Shown here: piece by piece, positions 51,092 through 59,676 of the stretch
Position numbering within the stretch: the first letter of the stretch is position 1
Layout: each line of letters begins with the position of its first letter
Notes under the pieces: generated by a model
What the model was told of the DNA's origin: nothing
The model's database searches: none
The model's input: the letters and a program-made list of their open reading frames with translations, nothing else
Translations under genes and position numbers: made by a program
Origin: Naasia lichenicola
GTDB lineage: Bacteria; Actinomycetota; Actinomycetes; Actinomycetales; Microbacteriaceae
Length of the DNA stretch: 64,000 bases
Direction: 5' to 3'
Assembly (NCBI RefSeq): GCF_004801885.1
Contig: NZ_SSSM01000005.1
Location: 62,001-126,000 of the forward strand

Positions 51092-51910
51092 TCAAGGTGT
51101 CGAGATGGTCTCATCGGGAATCACAGCACCTGTGATGAGCCCGATGAGATCCTCGACGCTGGTCGATGCGATGTCTCGCGTGGTGACGGTTCGGCCGAGC
51201 CGCATGACGGTGACACGGTCGGCGACCTCGCGCAGCTGCTGCATGTTGTGGCTGACCACGATGACGCTGATGCCCCGGTCACGGAGACGTCGGATCAGAT
51301 CGAGGACGTGGGCGGTTTCGCGTACGCCGAGCGCTGCGGTGGGCTCGTCGAGGATGACGATTCGCCGCCCCCAGAGGACCGCGCGAGCGATTGCGAGACT
51401 CTGCCGTTGTCCGCCGGACATGCTGCGGACCGTAGCTCGCAAGGAGGGGATGTTGACGCCTAGGTCCTTGACGAGTTCGCCGACCTCGGCGCGCATCTTC
51501 CGATCGCTGACGAACCCGAACAAACCCGCAAGGCCGGCGGCCGATCGCTCGCGGCCGAGGAAGACGTTCTGTGCGGCATCCATGGTGTCGACGAGCGCGA
51601 GGTCCTGGTAGACCGTTTCGATTCCGGCGGCGAGGGCGTCGGCGGGAGTGCGGAGCTCAACCCGCTTGCCTTCGATGGTGATGGTGCCTTCATCGGCGGG
51701 CTGCGAGCCGGACAGGATCTTCAGGAAGGTCGACTTGCCCGCACCGTTGTCACCGACGAGACCCATGACCTCGGCCTCGCGCAGATTCATCGACGCGTTG
51801 GAGATTGCGACGTTCGCCCCGAAAGCCTTCCGGATACCAGCGGCCTCGAGCACGTAGCCATTGGCCGTCGCCGGGGAAGCAGCGGACGTGGTATCGAGGC
51901 CATGTGGCAT
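51092..51910 (-). CDS. sugar ABC transporter ATP-binding protein (single NBD)
   Basis: About 272 aa from the ATG at 51910 with GGAGC upstream. Walker A is GDNGAGKST (Lys59), signature MSGGQRQSLAIARA, Walker B IVILDEPTAALG, switch His in VSHNM. It is the single-domain form, like the ATPase at 24086. It is first in its operon, so the regulatory gap at 51911-52129 controls importer, kinase and fucosidase. Confidence 0.88.
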   Translation of the reverse strand: MPHGLDTTSAASPATANGYVLEAAGIRKAFGANVAISNASMNLREAEVMGLVGDNGAGKSTFLKILSGSQPADEGTITIEGKRVELRTPADALAAGIETVYQDLALVDTMDAAQNVFLGRERSAAGLAGLFGFVSDRKMRAEVGELVKDLGVNIPSLRATVRSMSGGQRQSLAIARAVLWGRRIVILDEPTAALGVRETAHVLDLIRRLRDRGISVIVVSHNMQQLREVADRVTVMRLGRTVTTRDIASTSVEDLIGLITGAVIPDETISTP

Positions 51911-52129
51911 GGGGCGCTCCTTCGGCGGCATTGTCGAACTGAGGCACGGTTTGAAAGCCGAAAACGCCTCTTCCAAAGCGTAGCACTCTCATACCGAAGG
52001 TTGAAAGCTTTCATTCGAAAGCTTCCGAGTTGCGAGAGTGCGGTGTTCCGGAACGACCGGCGGAGTCCCGAGTTCGCGCGAATGGCCTACGGCGGTGAGA
52101 TCTACTACTTCCGCCGATTGCAATCGGGG
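51911..52129. promoter_or_regulatory. promoter/operator region of the deoxyhexose importer operon
   Basis: A/T-richer gap with several related elements: GAAAGCTTTC palindrome at 52003-52012, repeat of GAAAGCTT at 52017-52024, TTCGAA at 52014-52019, and GGTTTGAAAGC near 51948. The 10-mer AAGCTTCCGA (52019-52028) recurs at 53062-53071 before the next unit. Likely DeoR-type operators. Confidence 0.55.
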
Positions 52130-52975
52130 TCAGCCGCGGTGCACTCTGCGCGACGCGGCGGGGCGAACCGAAAGGCCCTCCCTAGTGCCGGGCACCCTCG
52201 TCACTGGAGTTCCCATCGCCTCCCAATCGGAGACGAAGTCGTCAGGTGCGCCGTCATCCGTATAAAGACGGGTGACCTCTTGGGACGACGCGAAGGAGTG
52301 CAGGCCGAACTTGTCGATCTTCGTTGATGCGAATAGAACGTGCACTTCTGAGGAGGCGGTGACCAGAGCACGCTTGGTGACAGCCTCTTCCGAGGACAGT
52401 TCGAGCATTCCATGCTGGCTTGAGACGGCGGCGGTACCGAAGAAGCCGAGCCGGACATCGACACGTCCTGCGAGGGCGTCCCCGAAGGAGCCGATCATTC
52501 CCCCCGACTGCCTGCGAATCACTCCGCCCGGCATGATCACCGTTGCGTCGGATTGTTCGAAGAGGAGCATGGCCGCTCGAAGCCCAAACGTCACGACTAC
52601 CAAATCCCTACGGTCGAGCAGCTCTTGAGCTACGTAGTAGCCGGACGTCGATGAGTCGATAGCGATCGAGTCTCCATCCTTGACCAAGCGCCCGACCTCC
52701 CGCGCCAGCGCACGCTTGACCGCGGAGTCGAGGCTCAGTCGATCAGCGAACGCCCCCTCCTCCCCTCGAGCCGAGTTGACCGCACCTCCACGGACTCGGC
52801 GCAGCAGAGATAGATCCTCGAGGGCATCCAAGTCCTTACGGATTGTCACTTCCGAGACTCCCAGTCGATCGGAGAGTCCGCGCACGCTTACTCGGCCAGC
52901 GGCGCGCAGCTCACCGAGAATCACCTCGCTTCGAAGCCCCTCGTAGCGATCGCTCGGGGAATTCTGCTCGGTCAC
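52130..52975 (-). CDS. DeoR-family transcriptional regulator (paralogue 2)
   Basis: A 281-aa DeoR-type repressor from a GTG start with AGAAGGGGG upstream. The HTH has the same SEVTIRKDLDALE as paralogue 1, and RGGAV and EEGAFADRL are shared as well. The sensing domain includes DSSTSGYYVAQELLD and GFFGTAAVSSQHGM. The C-terminal ~15 residues are Arg-rich and differ from the paralogue. It lies between the importer operon and the divergent HAD-mutarotase operon; both gaps contain shared sequence elements, so it probably controls both. Confidence 0.85.
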   Translation of the reverse strand: MTEQNSPSDRYEGLRSEVILGELRAAGRVSVRGLSDRLGVSEVTIRKDLDALEDLSLLRRVRGGAVNSARGEEGAFADRLSLDSAVKRALAREVGRLVKDGDSIAIDSSTSGYYVAQELLDRRDLVVVTFGLRAAMLLFEQSDATVIMPGGVIRRQSGGMIGSFGDALAGRVDVRLGFFGTAAVSSQHGMLELSSEEAVTKRALVTASSEVHVLFASTKIDKFGLHSFASSQEVTRLYTDDGAPDDFVSDWEAMGTPVTRVPGTREGLSVRPAASRRVHRG

Positions 52976-53175
52976 GACAGGTCCCCCTTCTGACCAGTGG
53001 TTGGCACGATTGGATGGACCTGCCCAGCCTTCGACTTCGGAACGAATCTAGACCGTTTCGTAAGCTTCCGATAGGACTTCGAAAGCACTCTGGTACCTTC
53101 GCCAAGGACGTGATCGGCGGATACCGTCTCGGACCGGCGACACCCCATTGATTTCCCACCTCAACAGGAAGACCG
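52976..53175. promoter_or_regulatory. divergent gap between DeoR paralogue 2 and HAD gene
   Basis: Contains AAGCTTCCGA at 53062-53071 and TTCGAA at 53078-53083, both also found before the importer operon. It serves as the promoter region for the regulator gene and the HAD-mutarotase operon. Confidence 0.5.
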
Positions 53176-53826
53176 ATGTCCCAGAGCACGTCTCTAACAG
53201 CCAGAGCGATCCTCTTCGACATGGATGGAACGTTGGTTGATTCACTGGCTGCAGTCGAATCGATCTGGACGGGATTCGCGATCCGCTTCGGCTTGGCTCC
53301 AGCTGAGCTACTTTCCGAGATCCACGGAGTGCGCGCAAAAGACAGCGTCGCCAGATTTGCTCCCCCTGGCAGCGATATCGATGCGCTGACCGCGGAGCTC
53401 ACCGAATTGGAGGTGGCCAGCAGTGATCTAGCGATCGAAGTCCGCGGGGCTGCTTCGTTCCTGACTGCGCTCCCCCAGTCGTGCATCGGGCTCGTCACTT
53501 CCGCTGACTGGCGTCTCGCCGAGGGCCGAATGCGCGGTGCGGGTCTACCGATTCCCGCGACGGTGGTGACCGCAGAGGATGTGACTCGCGGAAAGCCGGC
53601 ACCTGACGGCTATCTCCTGGGCGCGCGCAGGCTGGGTGTCGACCCCGGGGACGTCATCGTGTTCGAAGACGCGGAAGCGGGAATCCAAGCGGCATTAGCC
53701 GCCGGGATGCGCGTTGTCGTCGTCGGCGACCACGAGAGCTCCGCCACACGGGGCCTCACCCGCATTCCCGACTACGCAGCTGCCACGGTGTCGAGCCTGG
53801 ACGGAATCATCACGGTACATATGTGA
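53176..53826 (+). CDS. HAD-family (subfamily IA) sugar-phosphatase-like protein
   Basis: A 216-aa HAD hydrolase. Motif I is DMDGTL with Asp15 and Asp17, motif II VTSAD, motif III Lys in RGKPAPDGY, and motif IV VFEDAEAGI. The cap insertion after motif I marks subfamily IA (sugar phosphatase/phosphoglucomutase-like). Likely it removes phosphate from a dead-end or inhibitory sugar phosphate. It opens an operon with the mutarotase gene under probable DeoR control. Exact substrate unknown. Confidence 0.8.
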   Translation: MSQSTSLTARAILFDMDGTLVDSLAAVESIWTGFAIRFGLAPAELLSEIHGVRAKDSVARFAPPGSDIDALTAELTELEVASSDLAIEVRGAASFLTALPQSCIGLVTSADWRLAEGRMRGAGLPIPATVVTAEDVTRGKPAPDGYLLGARRLGVDPGDVIVFEDAEAGIQAALAAGMRVVVVGDHESSATRGLTRIPDYAAATVSSLDGIITVHM

Positions 53827-53897
53827 CGGGCGCCTCGGCCGAGCGAAATGCTTCGACCCATGCGCCTATCGACACCCATCTCAGCGGGAGGACGTCA

Positions 53898-54248
53898 GTG
53901 CAGCGGATCTGCTTTCAATTGCAAGTGAAGCCGGATCGATTGGCCGAGTACGAGCAGCGTCATGTCTCCGTGTGGCCTTCCATGCTGAAGGCCATCGAGG
54001 CGTCGGGCAGGCGCAACTACTCGATCTTTCTCCGCGAGGACGGCCTTCTGATTGGCTACTACGAGGTTGATGACGACGAGGCATCGAAGAGAGCGCTAGC
54101 GGCGAACCCGGAGACAGCCAAATGGGAGGCCGAAGCTGCAGGTTTTTTCGAAGCCCTCCCGGGCGGCCGGCCCGATCAGAATGCGACGACGCTGCGTGAG
54201 GTATTCAACCTTCAAGAGCAACTCAGCAGGCTGTCGCAGGCGGGCTGA
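53898..54248 (+). CDS. L-rhamnose mutarotase family protein (RhaM/RhaU)
   Basis: About 116 aa from the GTG at 53898, which has GGGAGG six bases upstream; the longer frame would begin inside the HAD gene. The start RICFQLQVKPDRLAEYEQRH with His22, then VWPSM and KW in the second half, match the rhamnose mutarotase family (alpha/beta barrel dimer). It converts alpha and beta anomers of L-rhamnose and related sugars. Along with the RhaB-like kinase it is the main evidence for rhamnose use at this locus. Confidence 0.85.
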   Translation: MQRICFQLQVKPDRLAEYEQRHVSVWPSMLKAIEASGRRNYSIFLREDGLLIGYYEVDDDEASKRALAANPETAKWEAEAAGFFEALPGGRPDQNATTLREVFNLQEQLSRLSQAG

Positions 54249-54276
54249 ACGCCTTCGCATCCTTCCGGCGAGCTAC

Positions 54277-54294
54277 CCGCGGCAGACGCCGCGG
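54277..54294. terminator. hairpin between convergent mutarotase and hydrolase genes
   Basis: CCGCGGC-AGAC-GCCGCGG (7-bp perfect arms, 4-nt loop) lies between the two stop codons at 54248 and 54303. Confidence 0.6.
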
Positions 54295-54302
54295 ACCCCG
54301 AC

Positions 54303-55283
54303 CTAATGCGGGTTGCGCGCTGAATGCTCGATTACATGTCGTCCAATGAGATCAAGCGCTTCGCGGATGATGTCCGACGGAGTGGTCGCCACGGCGAGGA
54401 ATGCATGATCCAGCCCGTCGAAGCATCGGTAGACGACCGCGCTGCCCTGCCGGCGGAGCATCTGGACCAGATCATCGATCTGAGGTCGCAAGGTATCGAG
54501 TTCGGCGCCGAGAACGAGTGTCGAGGGCACCGCTTCAGCGAGGCGGGGATCCAGGAGGGGCGCAGCGAGGGGTTCGCTGAGGCGCGAATGATCCACGAAG
54601 TAGGTCCCCAGGATCAAGCGGACGATGGACTGCGAGATATCCGGTTTCGCCAGCGGCGACTGATAGCTCGCCACGGTTCGGCTTGCATCGACCAGAGGTA
54701 CAACGAGTTGCACCGAGCGGAATTCGGGCGCTCCTGCAGAATGAGCCTGCTGCAGGACGTTGAGAGCCAACTTGCCGCCCGCGCTGGCTCCACCGATGCT
54801 CATCCTGCTGGCGTCCCATTCCCTTTCTCGGCCTGAGTCAGCAACCCACTTCGCAACGTCGAAACACTGCTCTTCGGCGACCGGATAGAGCGCCCCGGGA
54901 GCGGTCGAATAGTCCACGTTGACAACCACGACGCCGACCTCGGCGGCGAGGTAGGTGGCGAGCAGATCGTCCTGGCGTGGATTGGTGAGAATGAAGCCGC
55001 CGCCGTGGATGTTGATATGGACCGGTGGTAGGCCACTCGCCAGCGGCGCGTCAGGGTGTGGGCGGTAGATGAAGCAGCGGACGAGGCCATGTCGCGTCGG
55101 AACCATCGCCACCGTCGGCTCCGCGATGACCCTCGTGGTGACCTGAAGGTCCAATGGCTTCAGCCGCGGGGAGATGACCCGCTTGCCGATCGCCGAGTAG
55201 AGCCAGTTGTAGAGCTTGATCCTTGGCTTCGCGGCGCCCTTGCGCGCTGCGGATGCGGATCGTGCCGCTTGGGGGTCATTCAC
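54303..55283 (-). CDS. HSL-family alpha/beta hydrolase (esterase) 1
   Basis: About 326 aa from the GTG at 55283, which overlaps the end of the neighbouring hydrolase gene by 8 nt. The hormone-sensitive-lipase signature HGGG lies at 93-96 and the nucleophile motif GGASAGG gives Ser167. A late Asp (GAELDTLRPQ) and His (GLDHAFLA) complete the triad. Cytoplasmic, no signal. These enzymes hydrolyse small esters or lactones. It is last in an operon with a second esterase and a peptide-class binding protein, and only distantly resembles the second one. Confidence 0.8.
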   Translation of the reverse strand: MNDPQAARSASAARKGAAKPRIKLYNWLYSAIGKRVISPRLKPLDLQVTTRVIAEPTVAMVPTRHGLVRCFIYRPHPDAPLASGLPPVHINIHGGGFILTNPRQDDLLATYLAAEVGVVVVNVDYSTAPGALYPVAEEQCFDVAKWVADSGREREWDASRMSIGGASAGGKLALNVLQQAHSAGAPEFRSVQLVVPLVDASRTVASYQSPLAKPDISQSIVRLILGTYFVDHSRLSEPLAAPLLDPRLAEAVPSTLVLGAELDTLRPQIDDLVQMLRRQGSAVVYRCFDGLDHAFLAVATTPSDIIREALDLIGRHVIEHSARNPH

Positions 55284-56223
55284 CGTCGGTGACACCGCGG
55301 AGAGCGTCGATGATCTGCGTCCGCCAGAAGCGCGCCGCCGGTGAGATGGCGGTAAGGGCACTGGATACGTGCACTTGCCCTTCCTGGAGCGTGAACTGCG
55401 CGTCGACGCCGGCCTCCTCGAGCCGCTGCGCATACGCGGAGCCGTCGTCTCGGAGGATGTCGAACTCGGCGCTGAGGATCACAGCGCGTGGAAGTCCGGC
55501 GAGGTCGGGCGCATGCAGGGGTGAGGCGTAGGGGCTGAGGTAGTCGTTGTCGTCGGCCAGGTAGGCGCGGCGAGACACCTCGAGATCCCAGGTCGACAGC
55601 GCGAAGCCGCTGCCGAACAGGTCGTGAGCCGGTGACGAGAAGGACAGATCGAGGGCCGGCACTTCGAGGATCTGAAGCACCAAGGACGGGCCGTTGAGAT
55701 CTCGGGCTTTTAGTGCGAGCGCGGCTGCGAGATTTCCGCCGGCGGAAGCTCCCCCAACGGAGATGCGGTCCGCGCGGCCGCCGATCGCGGACGCGTTGTC
55801 CGCCGCCCACAGCAACGCGGCATACGCGTCGTCGAGGGGAACAGGGAACGCGTTCTCCGGAGCCTTGCGATAGTTCACCGAGACCACGATGTGATCGCCC
55901 AGAGCGGCACGCTCACGACAGGTGATGTCGGTCACCTGATCGAACACCGACCCGACGACGAAGCCGCCGCCGTGGAAGAAGAGGTGGATCGGAAGGGGTC
56001 CAGCCACTTCGGGGCGGTAGATCCGCAGGACGATCGTCCCGCCAGCGACCGGGATGTCAACGTCGTCGATGCGTGCGACCTCGGGGCCGGGTTCAGCAAC
56101 CTGAGCGATCAGAGCGTCGGTTCCCTGACTGGTGGCGGCGCGAAAAGCGTCGTAATCGTCGATGACTTGGGGCATCTCGGGGTATCCGACGAGCAGCGGC
56201 ACGAGGATGGGGTCGAGGGGCAT
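55276..56223 (-). CDS. HSL-family alpha/beta hydrolase (esterase) 2
   Basis: About 315 aa from the ATG at 56223. HGGG at 84-87, nucleophile Ser160 in GGASAGG, Asp in ILSAEFDILRDDG and His in EGQVHVSS are the HSL triad and oxyanion elements. It lies downstream of the binding-protein gene, separated by a long hairpin, and overlaps hydrolase 1. The substrate is not known. Pairing with an oligopeptide-type binding protein suggests esters or lactones among the imported compounds. Confidence 0.82.
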   Translation of the reverse strand: MPLDPILVPLLVGYPEMPQVIDDYDAFRAATSQGTDALIAQVAEPGPEVARIDDVDIPVAGGTIVLRIYRPEVAGPLPIHLFFHGGGFVVGSVFDQVTDITCRERAALGDHIVVSVNYRKAPENAFPVPLDDAYAALLWAADNASAIGGRADRISVGGASAGGNLAAALALKARDLNGPSLVLQILEVPALDLSFSSPAHDLFGSGFALSTWDLEVSRRAYLADDNDYLSPYASPLHAPDLAGLPRAVILSAEFDILRDDGSAYAQRLEEAGVDAQFTLQEGQVHVSSALTAISPAARFWRTQIIDALRGVTDGE

Positions 56224-56302
56224 GATGACGGCTCTCTGATGGATGTTGGACGGGTTCGCGATGCTGGGTTGCTGGAACGACAGGGGTTCGGTCAACTGAA
56301 GG

Positions 56303-56344
56303 CAGTCGTGACGCCGGCGGAGGACGACGACGGCGTCACGACTG
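56303..56344 (-). terminator. long intercistronic hairpin after the binding-protein gene
   Basis: A perfect 14-bp inverted repeat (56303-56316 with 56331-56344) with a 14-nt loop, 21 nt after the binding-protein stop. It can stabilise the upstream message or reduce read-through to the esterase genes. Confidence 0.7.
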
Positions 56345-56365
56345 GGCCGAGGGGTAAGGGAAGGA

Positions 56366-57898
56366 TCAGGAGGGGACGACATTCCAGATGTACGGAACCG
56401 CGTTGCCGACCTGCACTGTCGCCTTCGTATTGGCGTCCGTCATGAAGTTGGTCTGCTGACGGTAGAAGGGCGCAAACCACGCCTGATCCACGATGTAGGC
56501 GTTGAGTTCCTTGCCCGCAGACTCGCCTGCTGACTCATCACCGTTCTGAATGGTCGAGATCAGCTCTTCGACCTTTGGATCATCGATGTGGAAGACGTTC
56601 CAATTGCTCGCCGCAGCGATCTGCGCCTGCGACATCTGCCAGTTGTCTAGAGACGACGGAAGCAGGAAGTAGGCGGCGGAGAACTTCTGCTGGAGCAGAT
56701 CGGAGATGTACGCATTGGCGTCGGCTTCGGCCTGGTACTCCACGGTGATTCCCACAGCCTCGAGCTGCGAGGCGATGAGGGTGAACGCCGAGTCGGGAAT
56801 GACCGGCGCGGTTGGCATGGTCAACGTGAACCCGTTCGCATAGCCGGCTTCCGCGAGCAGTTTCTTCGCCTTCGCGGGGTCGTACGGGTATACGTCGTCC
56901 AGCGACTCGTCGAAGCTTGACGAGGGCGGCCCGAAGATCTGAGTGGTGGCCGTGCCGTACTCACCGAGAACCGCTTTCAGAAGTGCGTCACGATCGAACG
57001 CGTAGTTGATGGCCTGGCGCACTCGCACATCGGCCATAGCCGGAGTGAGCGTCCCGTTGACGTCGCTGAGAAGCAGTCCCGCCCATGTGGTCTCCGCACT
57101 GTTCGCGGTGAAACCCGCGGCCTCCATCTGGGGGAGGGAGCTGTTGTCCAGAACTGTGGTCGCGTTGACCTGTCCTCCCTGGATCGCGTTGAGCAGCGAA
57201 GTCGGGTCGGAGTAGACGTTGACGATGAACTTCGCGTAGTGCTGAGCGTCAGGGTTCCAGTAGTCGGGATTGGCGTCGTAGACGTAGCTGCTGCCGACGA
57301 CGGTCTCATCGGCGTTGAAGATGTAGGGCCCTGAGCCCACGGGCACCGTCTCGATGTTCGGGGAGTCGAATGCCGCCGGGCTCTCCACCAGACCCGCATT
57401 CTGAGTGAGGTAGGTGAGTAGCGCGGGATCGGGCGCGCCGAGCGTTATCTCCAGGTGAGTCGTGTCGATCGTCGCAACGTCCTCGACGTTGCGAAGGTTG
57501 TTCGCATTCGGAGAGGTTCCCTCTTTGAAACGCAGAAGGTTCTGCGTAACGGCGTCAGCGTCCAGCGAGGTGCCATCGGTGAACTTGATGTCATCTCGCA
57601 CAGTGACGTCGAGCACGGTGCGATCCGCGTTGTACTCCCATTGGGTCGCGATGTTCGGCTGTGGGGTGCCGTCGGGGTCTGCCTGGAAGAGGGTGTCGTA
57701 GACCGGCTGCAGGTAGGGCGATTCGTTGGCCCAAGACGCGTTTTGGGCAGAGAAGCTCGAGAGCGGCAGGATCGCTCCCCACGTCAGGGTTCCTCCTGCA
57801 GCACCGGACTCAGACGCCGTGCCGGATCCCGTACCTGAGCAACCAGCGAGAGCCAACGCAGCAGCTACAAGCACTGCTCCGGATTTCCATTTGAACAT
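56366..57898 (-). CDS. ABC transporter substrate-binding lipoprotein, family 5
   Basis: About 510 aa from the ATG at 57898. The lipobox LAGC gives Cys20. The mature sequence has the SBP family 5 (DppA/OppA) pattern: TLTWGAILPLSSF, WEYNADRTVLDVTVRDDIKFTDG and FNADETV. Family 5 proteins bind oligopeptides, nickel complexes, opines or glycosides. No matching permease or ATPase is in the window, so partners must lie elsewhere or be shared. It diverges from a LacI regulator with two matching palindromes between them. Confidence 0.85.
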   Translation of the reverse strand: MFKWKSGAVLVAAALALAGCSGTGSGTASESGAAGGTLTWGAILPLSSFSAQNASWANESPYLQPVYDTLFQADPDGTPQPNIATQWEYNADRTVLDVTVRDDIKFTDGTSLDADAVTQNLLRFKEGTSPNANNLRNVEDVATIDTTHLEITLGAPDPALLTYLTQNAGLVESPAAFDSPNIETVPVGSGPYIFNADETVVGSSYVYDANPDYWNPDAQHYAKFIVNVYSDPTSLLNAIQGGQVNATTVLDNSSLPQMEAAGFTANSAETTWAGLLLSDVNGTLTPAMADVRVRQAINYAFDRDALLKAVLGEYGTATTQIFGPPSSSFDESLDDVYPYDPAKAKKLLAEAGYANGFTLTMPTAPVIPDSAFTLIASQLEAVGITVEYQAEADANAYISDLLQQKFSAAYFLLPSSLDNWQMSQAQIAAASNWNVFHIDDPKVEELISTIQNGDESAGESAGKELNAYIVDQAWFAPFYRQQTNFMTDANTKATVQVGNAVPYIWNVVPS

Positions 57899-57939
57899 CG
57901 TCGTCCTTCGGTGTGGAGCCCAGGGCTCGGTCATAGGTC

Positions 57940-57955
57940 ACTGATTCGATTTAGT
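57940..57955. promoter_or_regulatory. LacI operator, copy near the binding-protein gene
   Basis: ACTGATTCGATTTAGT matches 14 of 16 positions of the perfect palindrome at 58051. A third related half, GTGAATCGAGTC, follows at 57954. It lies about 40 bp upstream of the binding-protein start. Confidence 0.65.
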
Positions 57956-58050
57956 GAATCGAGTCAACGGGACTGTACGAGCGTTCGGAGGCAGAGTCAA
58001 CCACCCCAGAGAGTGCGCCCGAGAAGGAACTGCTTCCAAGACTCAGCGGA

Positions 58051-58066
58051 ACTGATTCGAATCAGT
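58051..58066. promoter_or_regulatory. LacI operator, perfect palindrome before lacI
   Basis: ACTGATTCGAATCAGT is a perfect 16-bp palindrome with a central CG pair, as typical LacI-family sites have. It lies 45 bp before the LacI start codon and about 110 bp from the other copy, suited to looping. Confidence 0.75.
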
Positions 58067-58111
58067 ACTATGAGAGCCACGGATAACCGCGAGCCGTTGG
58101 AGGAGCGACGA

Positions 58112-59113
58112 ATGAGTCAACACCTTCGCCGCGTCACCGCACTGGACGTCGCCAAAGAGGCCGGGGTCTCCAAGACCACCGTCAGCTACGTTCTGAACGA
58201 GACACCGCATCAGAAGATCCCCGAGGAAACTCGCGACCGCGTTCTCGCGGCGGTCAGGCGTCTCAACTACACGCCGAACTCCGTTGCGCGCGCATTGCGG
58301 CTCGGCCACAGCGATACTGTGCTGCTTCTCATGCCGGACTGGCCACTCGGCCCCGTACTTGCGGGGATTATCGACGCTCTGACAACAGCCCTTGAACGGC
58401 ACGGGCTGTTCCTGATGATGCGGCGCGAGTCCGCCGGTAAGTCACTCGCGTCGCTGTGGCAAGACGCTGCGCCGGCAGCAGTGGTGGCTTTTCACGATGT
58501 CGACGACCGCGATGTCGAGTTGATGCGGGAAGCAGGGGTACACGTTGCGACCGCCCTGCTCACCTCCGAGCGCCCTTCCGGTCAGGAATTCGTGCTCCCG
58601 CAGGAATCGATCGGCGCTCTACAGGTGCAACATCTTGCCTCGAAGGGGCACACGCGGATCGCGTACGCCGCCCTCAGGGATGTGCGCGTGCAGACATTCG
58701 TCGACCTTCGGGTCCGCGGAGCCGAGCGCGCTGCTTTCGAGCTCGGTTTAGCGAAGCTGGAGGTTAGCTCGATGGACATCGAGGTCGAAGCAGCAGTGGA
58801 GACTATCGAGCGATGGAAGGGCCTCGACCCCGCCGTCACGGCGGTCGCCGCCTACAACGACGAATTAGCCGTCGCAATCTTGGCGGGCTTGCGTGCGTCA
58901 GATCTCAGCGCGCCCCGCGATCTCGCGGTCGTCGGCGTCGATGACGAACCATTGGCTCGGTTTGCATTTCCTCCTCTCACCTCAGTGAAGCAAGATGAGC
59001 GACTCATTGCGGGCTACCTCGCCCAACTCATCGTCAGCGGCATGTCGGGTGAAACCGCGGCCGCACCGGTCGGTCCAGATTCCATCTCACTCGTTGTCCG
59101 AGATTCGACCTAG
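58112..59113 (+). CDS. LacI-family transcriptional regulator
   Basis: About 333 aa from the ATG at 58112 with GGAGGAG upstream; the frame runs further up but crosses the operator. The N-terminal HTH is VTALDVAKEAGVSKTTVSYVLNE, with the hinge helix SVARALRLG at about 55-63. The sensor domain follows a periplasmic-binding-protein fold, with the usual VAAYNDELAVAIL and VVGVDDEPLARFAFPPLTSV. Binding to the two palindromes next to it would control itself and the binding protein-esterase operon. Confidence 0.88.
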   Translation: MSQHLRRVTALDVAKEAGVSKTTVSYVLNETPHQKIPEETRDRVLAAVRRLNYTPNSVARALRLGHSDTVLLLMPDWPLGPVLAGIIDALTTALERHGLFLMMRRESAGKSLASLWQDAAPAAVVAFHDVDDRDVELMREAGVHVATALLTSERPSGQEFVLPQESIGALQVQHLASKGHTRIAYAALRDVRVQTFVDLRVRGAERAAFELGLAKLEVSSMDIEVEAAVETIERWKGLDPAVTAVAAYNDELAVAILAGLRASDLSAPRDLAVVGVDDEPLARFAFPPLTSVKQDERLIAGYLAQLIVSGMSGETAAAPVGPDSISLVVRDST

Positions 59114-59152
59114 ACACGTGTCCGCTCATCGTGCGTTGTGTAGAGGGTTGCT

Positions 59153-59467
59153 ATGAAGCGGGTCAGGTACGACGGTGAAGAACTCGTCATGCTGGACGAG
59201 GTGGCCGACGCGCTGCTTGCTTATGCGCTCTCACTCACTCGTTCTCGGTTCGGCGACATCGTGACAGTTCCCACCCTGACGATGACCGGCGCGACCCAGA
59301 CAGTCGACCTCCTTCTGCATGGATCCATCCACCTCTCTAGCCGCGCGGTCGAAGAGCCCCGAGAAAATCGGCATCCGGCTGCGGCTTTCCTAGCTGAACT
59401 CGAGTTACGCACCGCCGGGGTAGACACAAGACTGTCGGGGGACAGACGCCACGGCGGGATCTTTTAA
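59153..59467 (+). CDS. hypothetical protein
   Basis: A 104-aa soluble protein beginning MKRVRYDGEELVMLDEVADAL. It has an alternation of strand and helix, with TVPTLTMTG central, and no cysteines or membrane segment. Not recognised by a named family. The ATG lies 39 nt after the LacI stop, on the same strand, and could be co-transcribed. Confidence 0.55.
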   Translation: MKRVRYDGEELVMLDEVADALLAYALSLTRSRFGDIVTVPTLTMTGATQTVDLLLHGSIHLSSRAVEEPRENRHPAAAFLAELELRTAGVDTRLSGDRRHGGIF

Positions 59468-59676
59468 GGGACGGGGATCCCCAGGCACACCGGTAAATCG
59501 GGTTACTCCTGGTCGAAAAGTGGCACCTTCTGATGGACAAGAGGTGCGGTGGCGGCGAGGCCACAATCTGAGACCTCACGCACCTCATTCGTGAGGCCAC
59601 GTACAGGCGATGGCCGTATTCACATTCACATTCGCCGACGTCGACGCAACCGAACCGAGCTCTCGCCACGGCTGGG

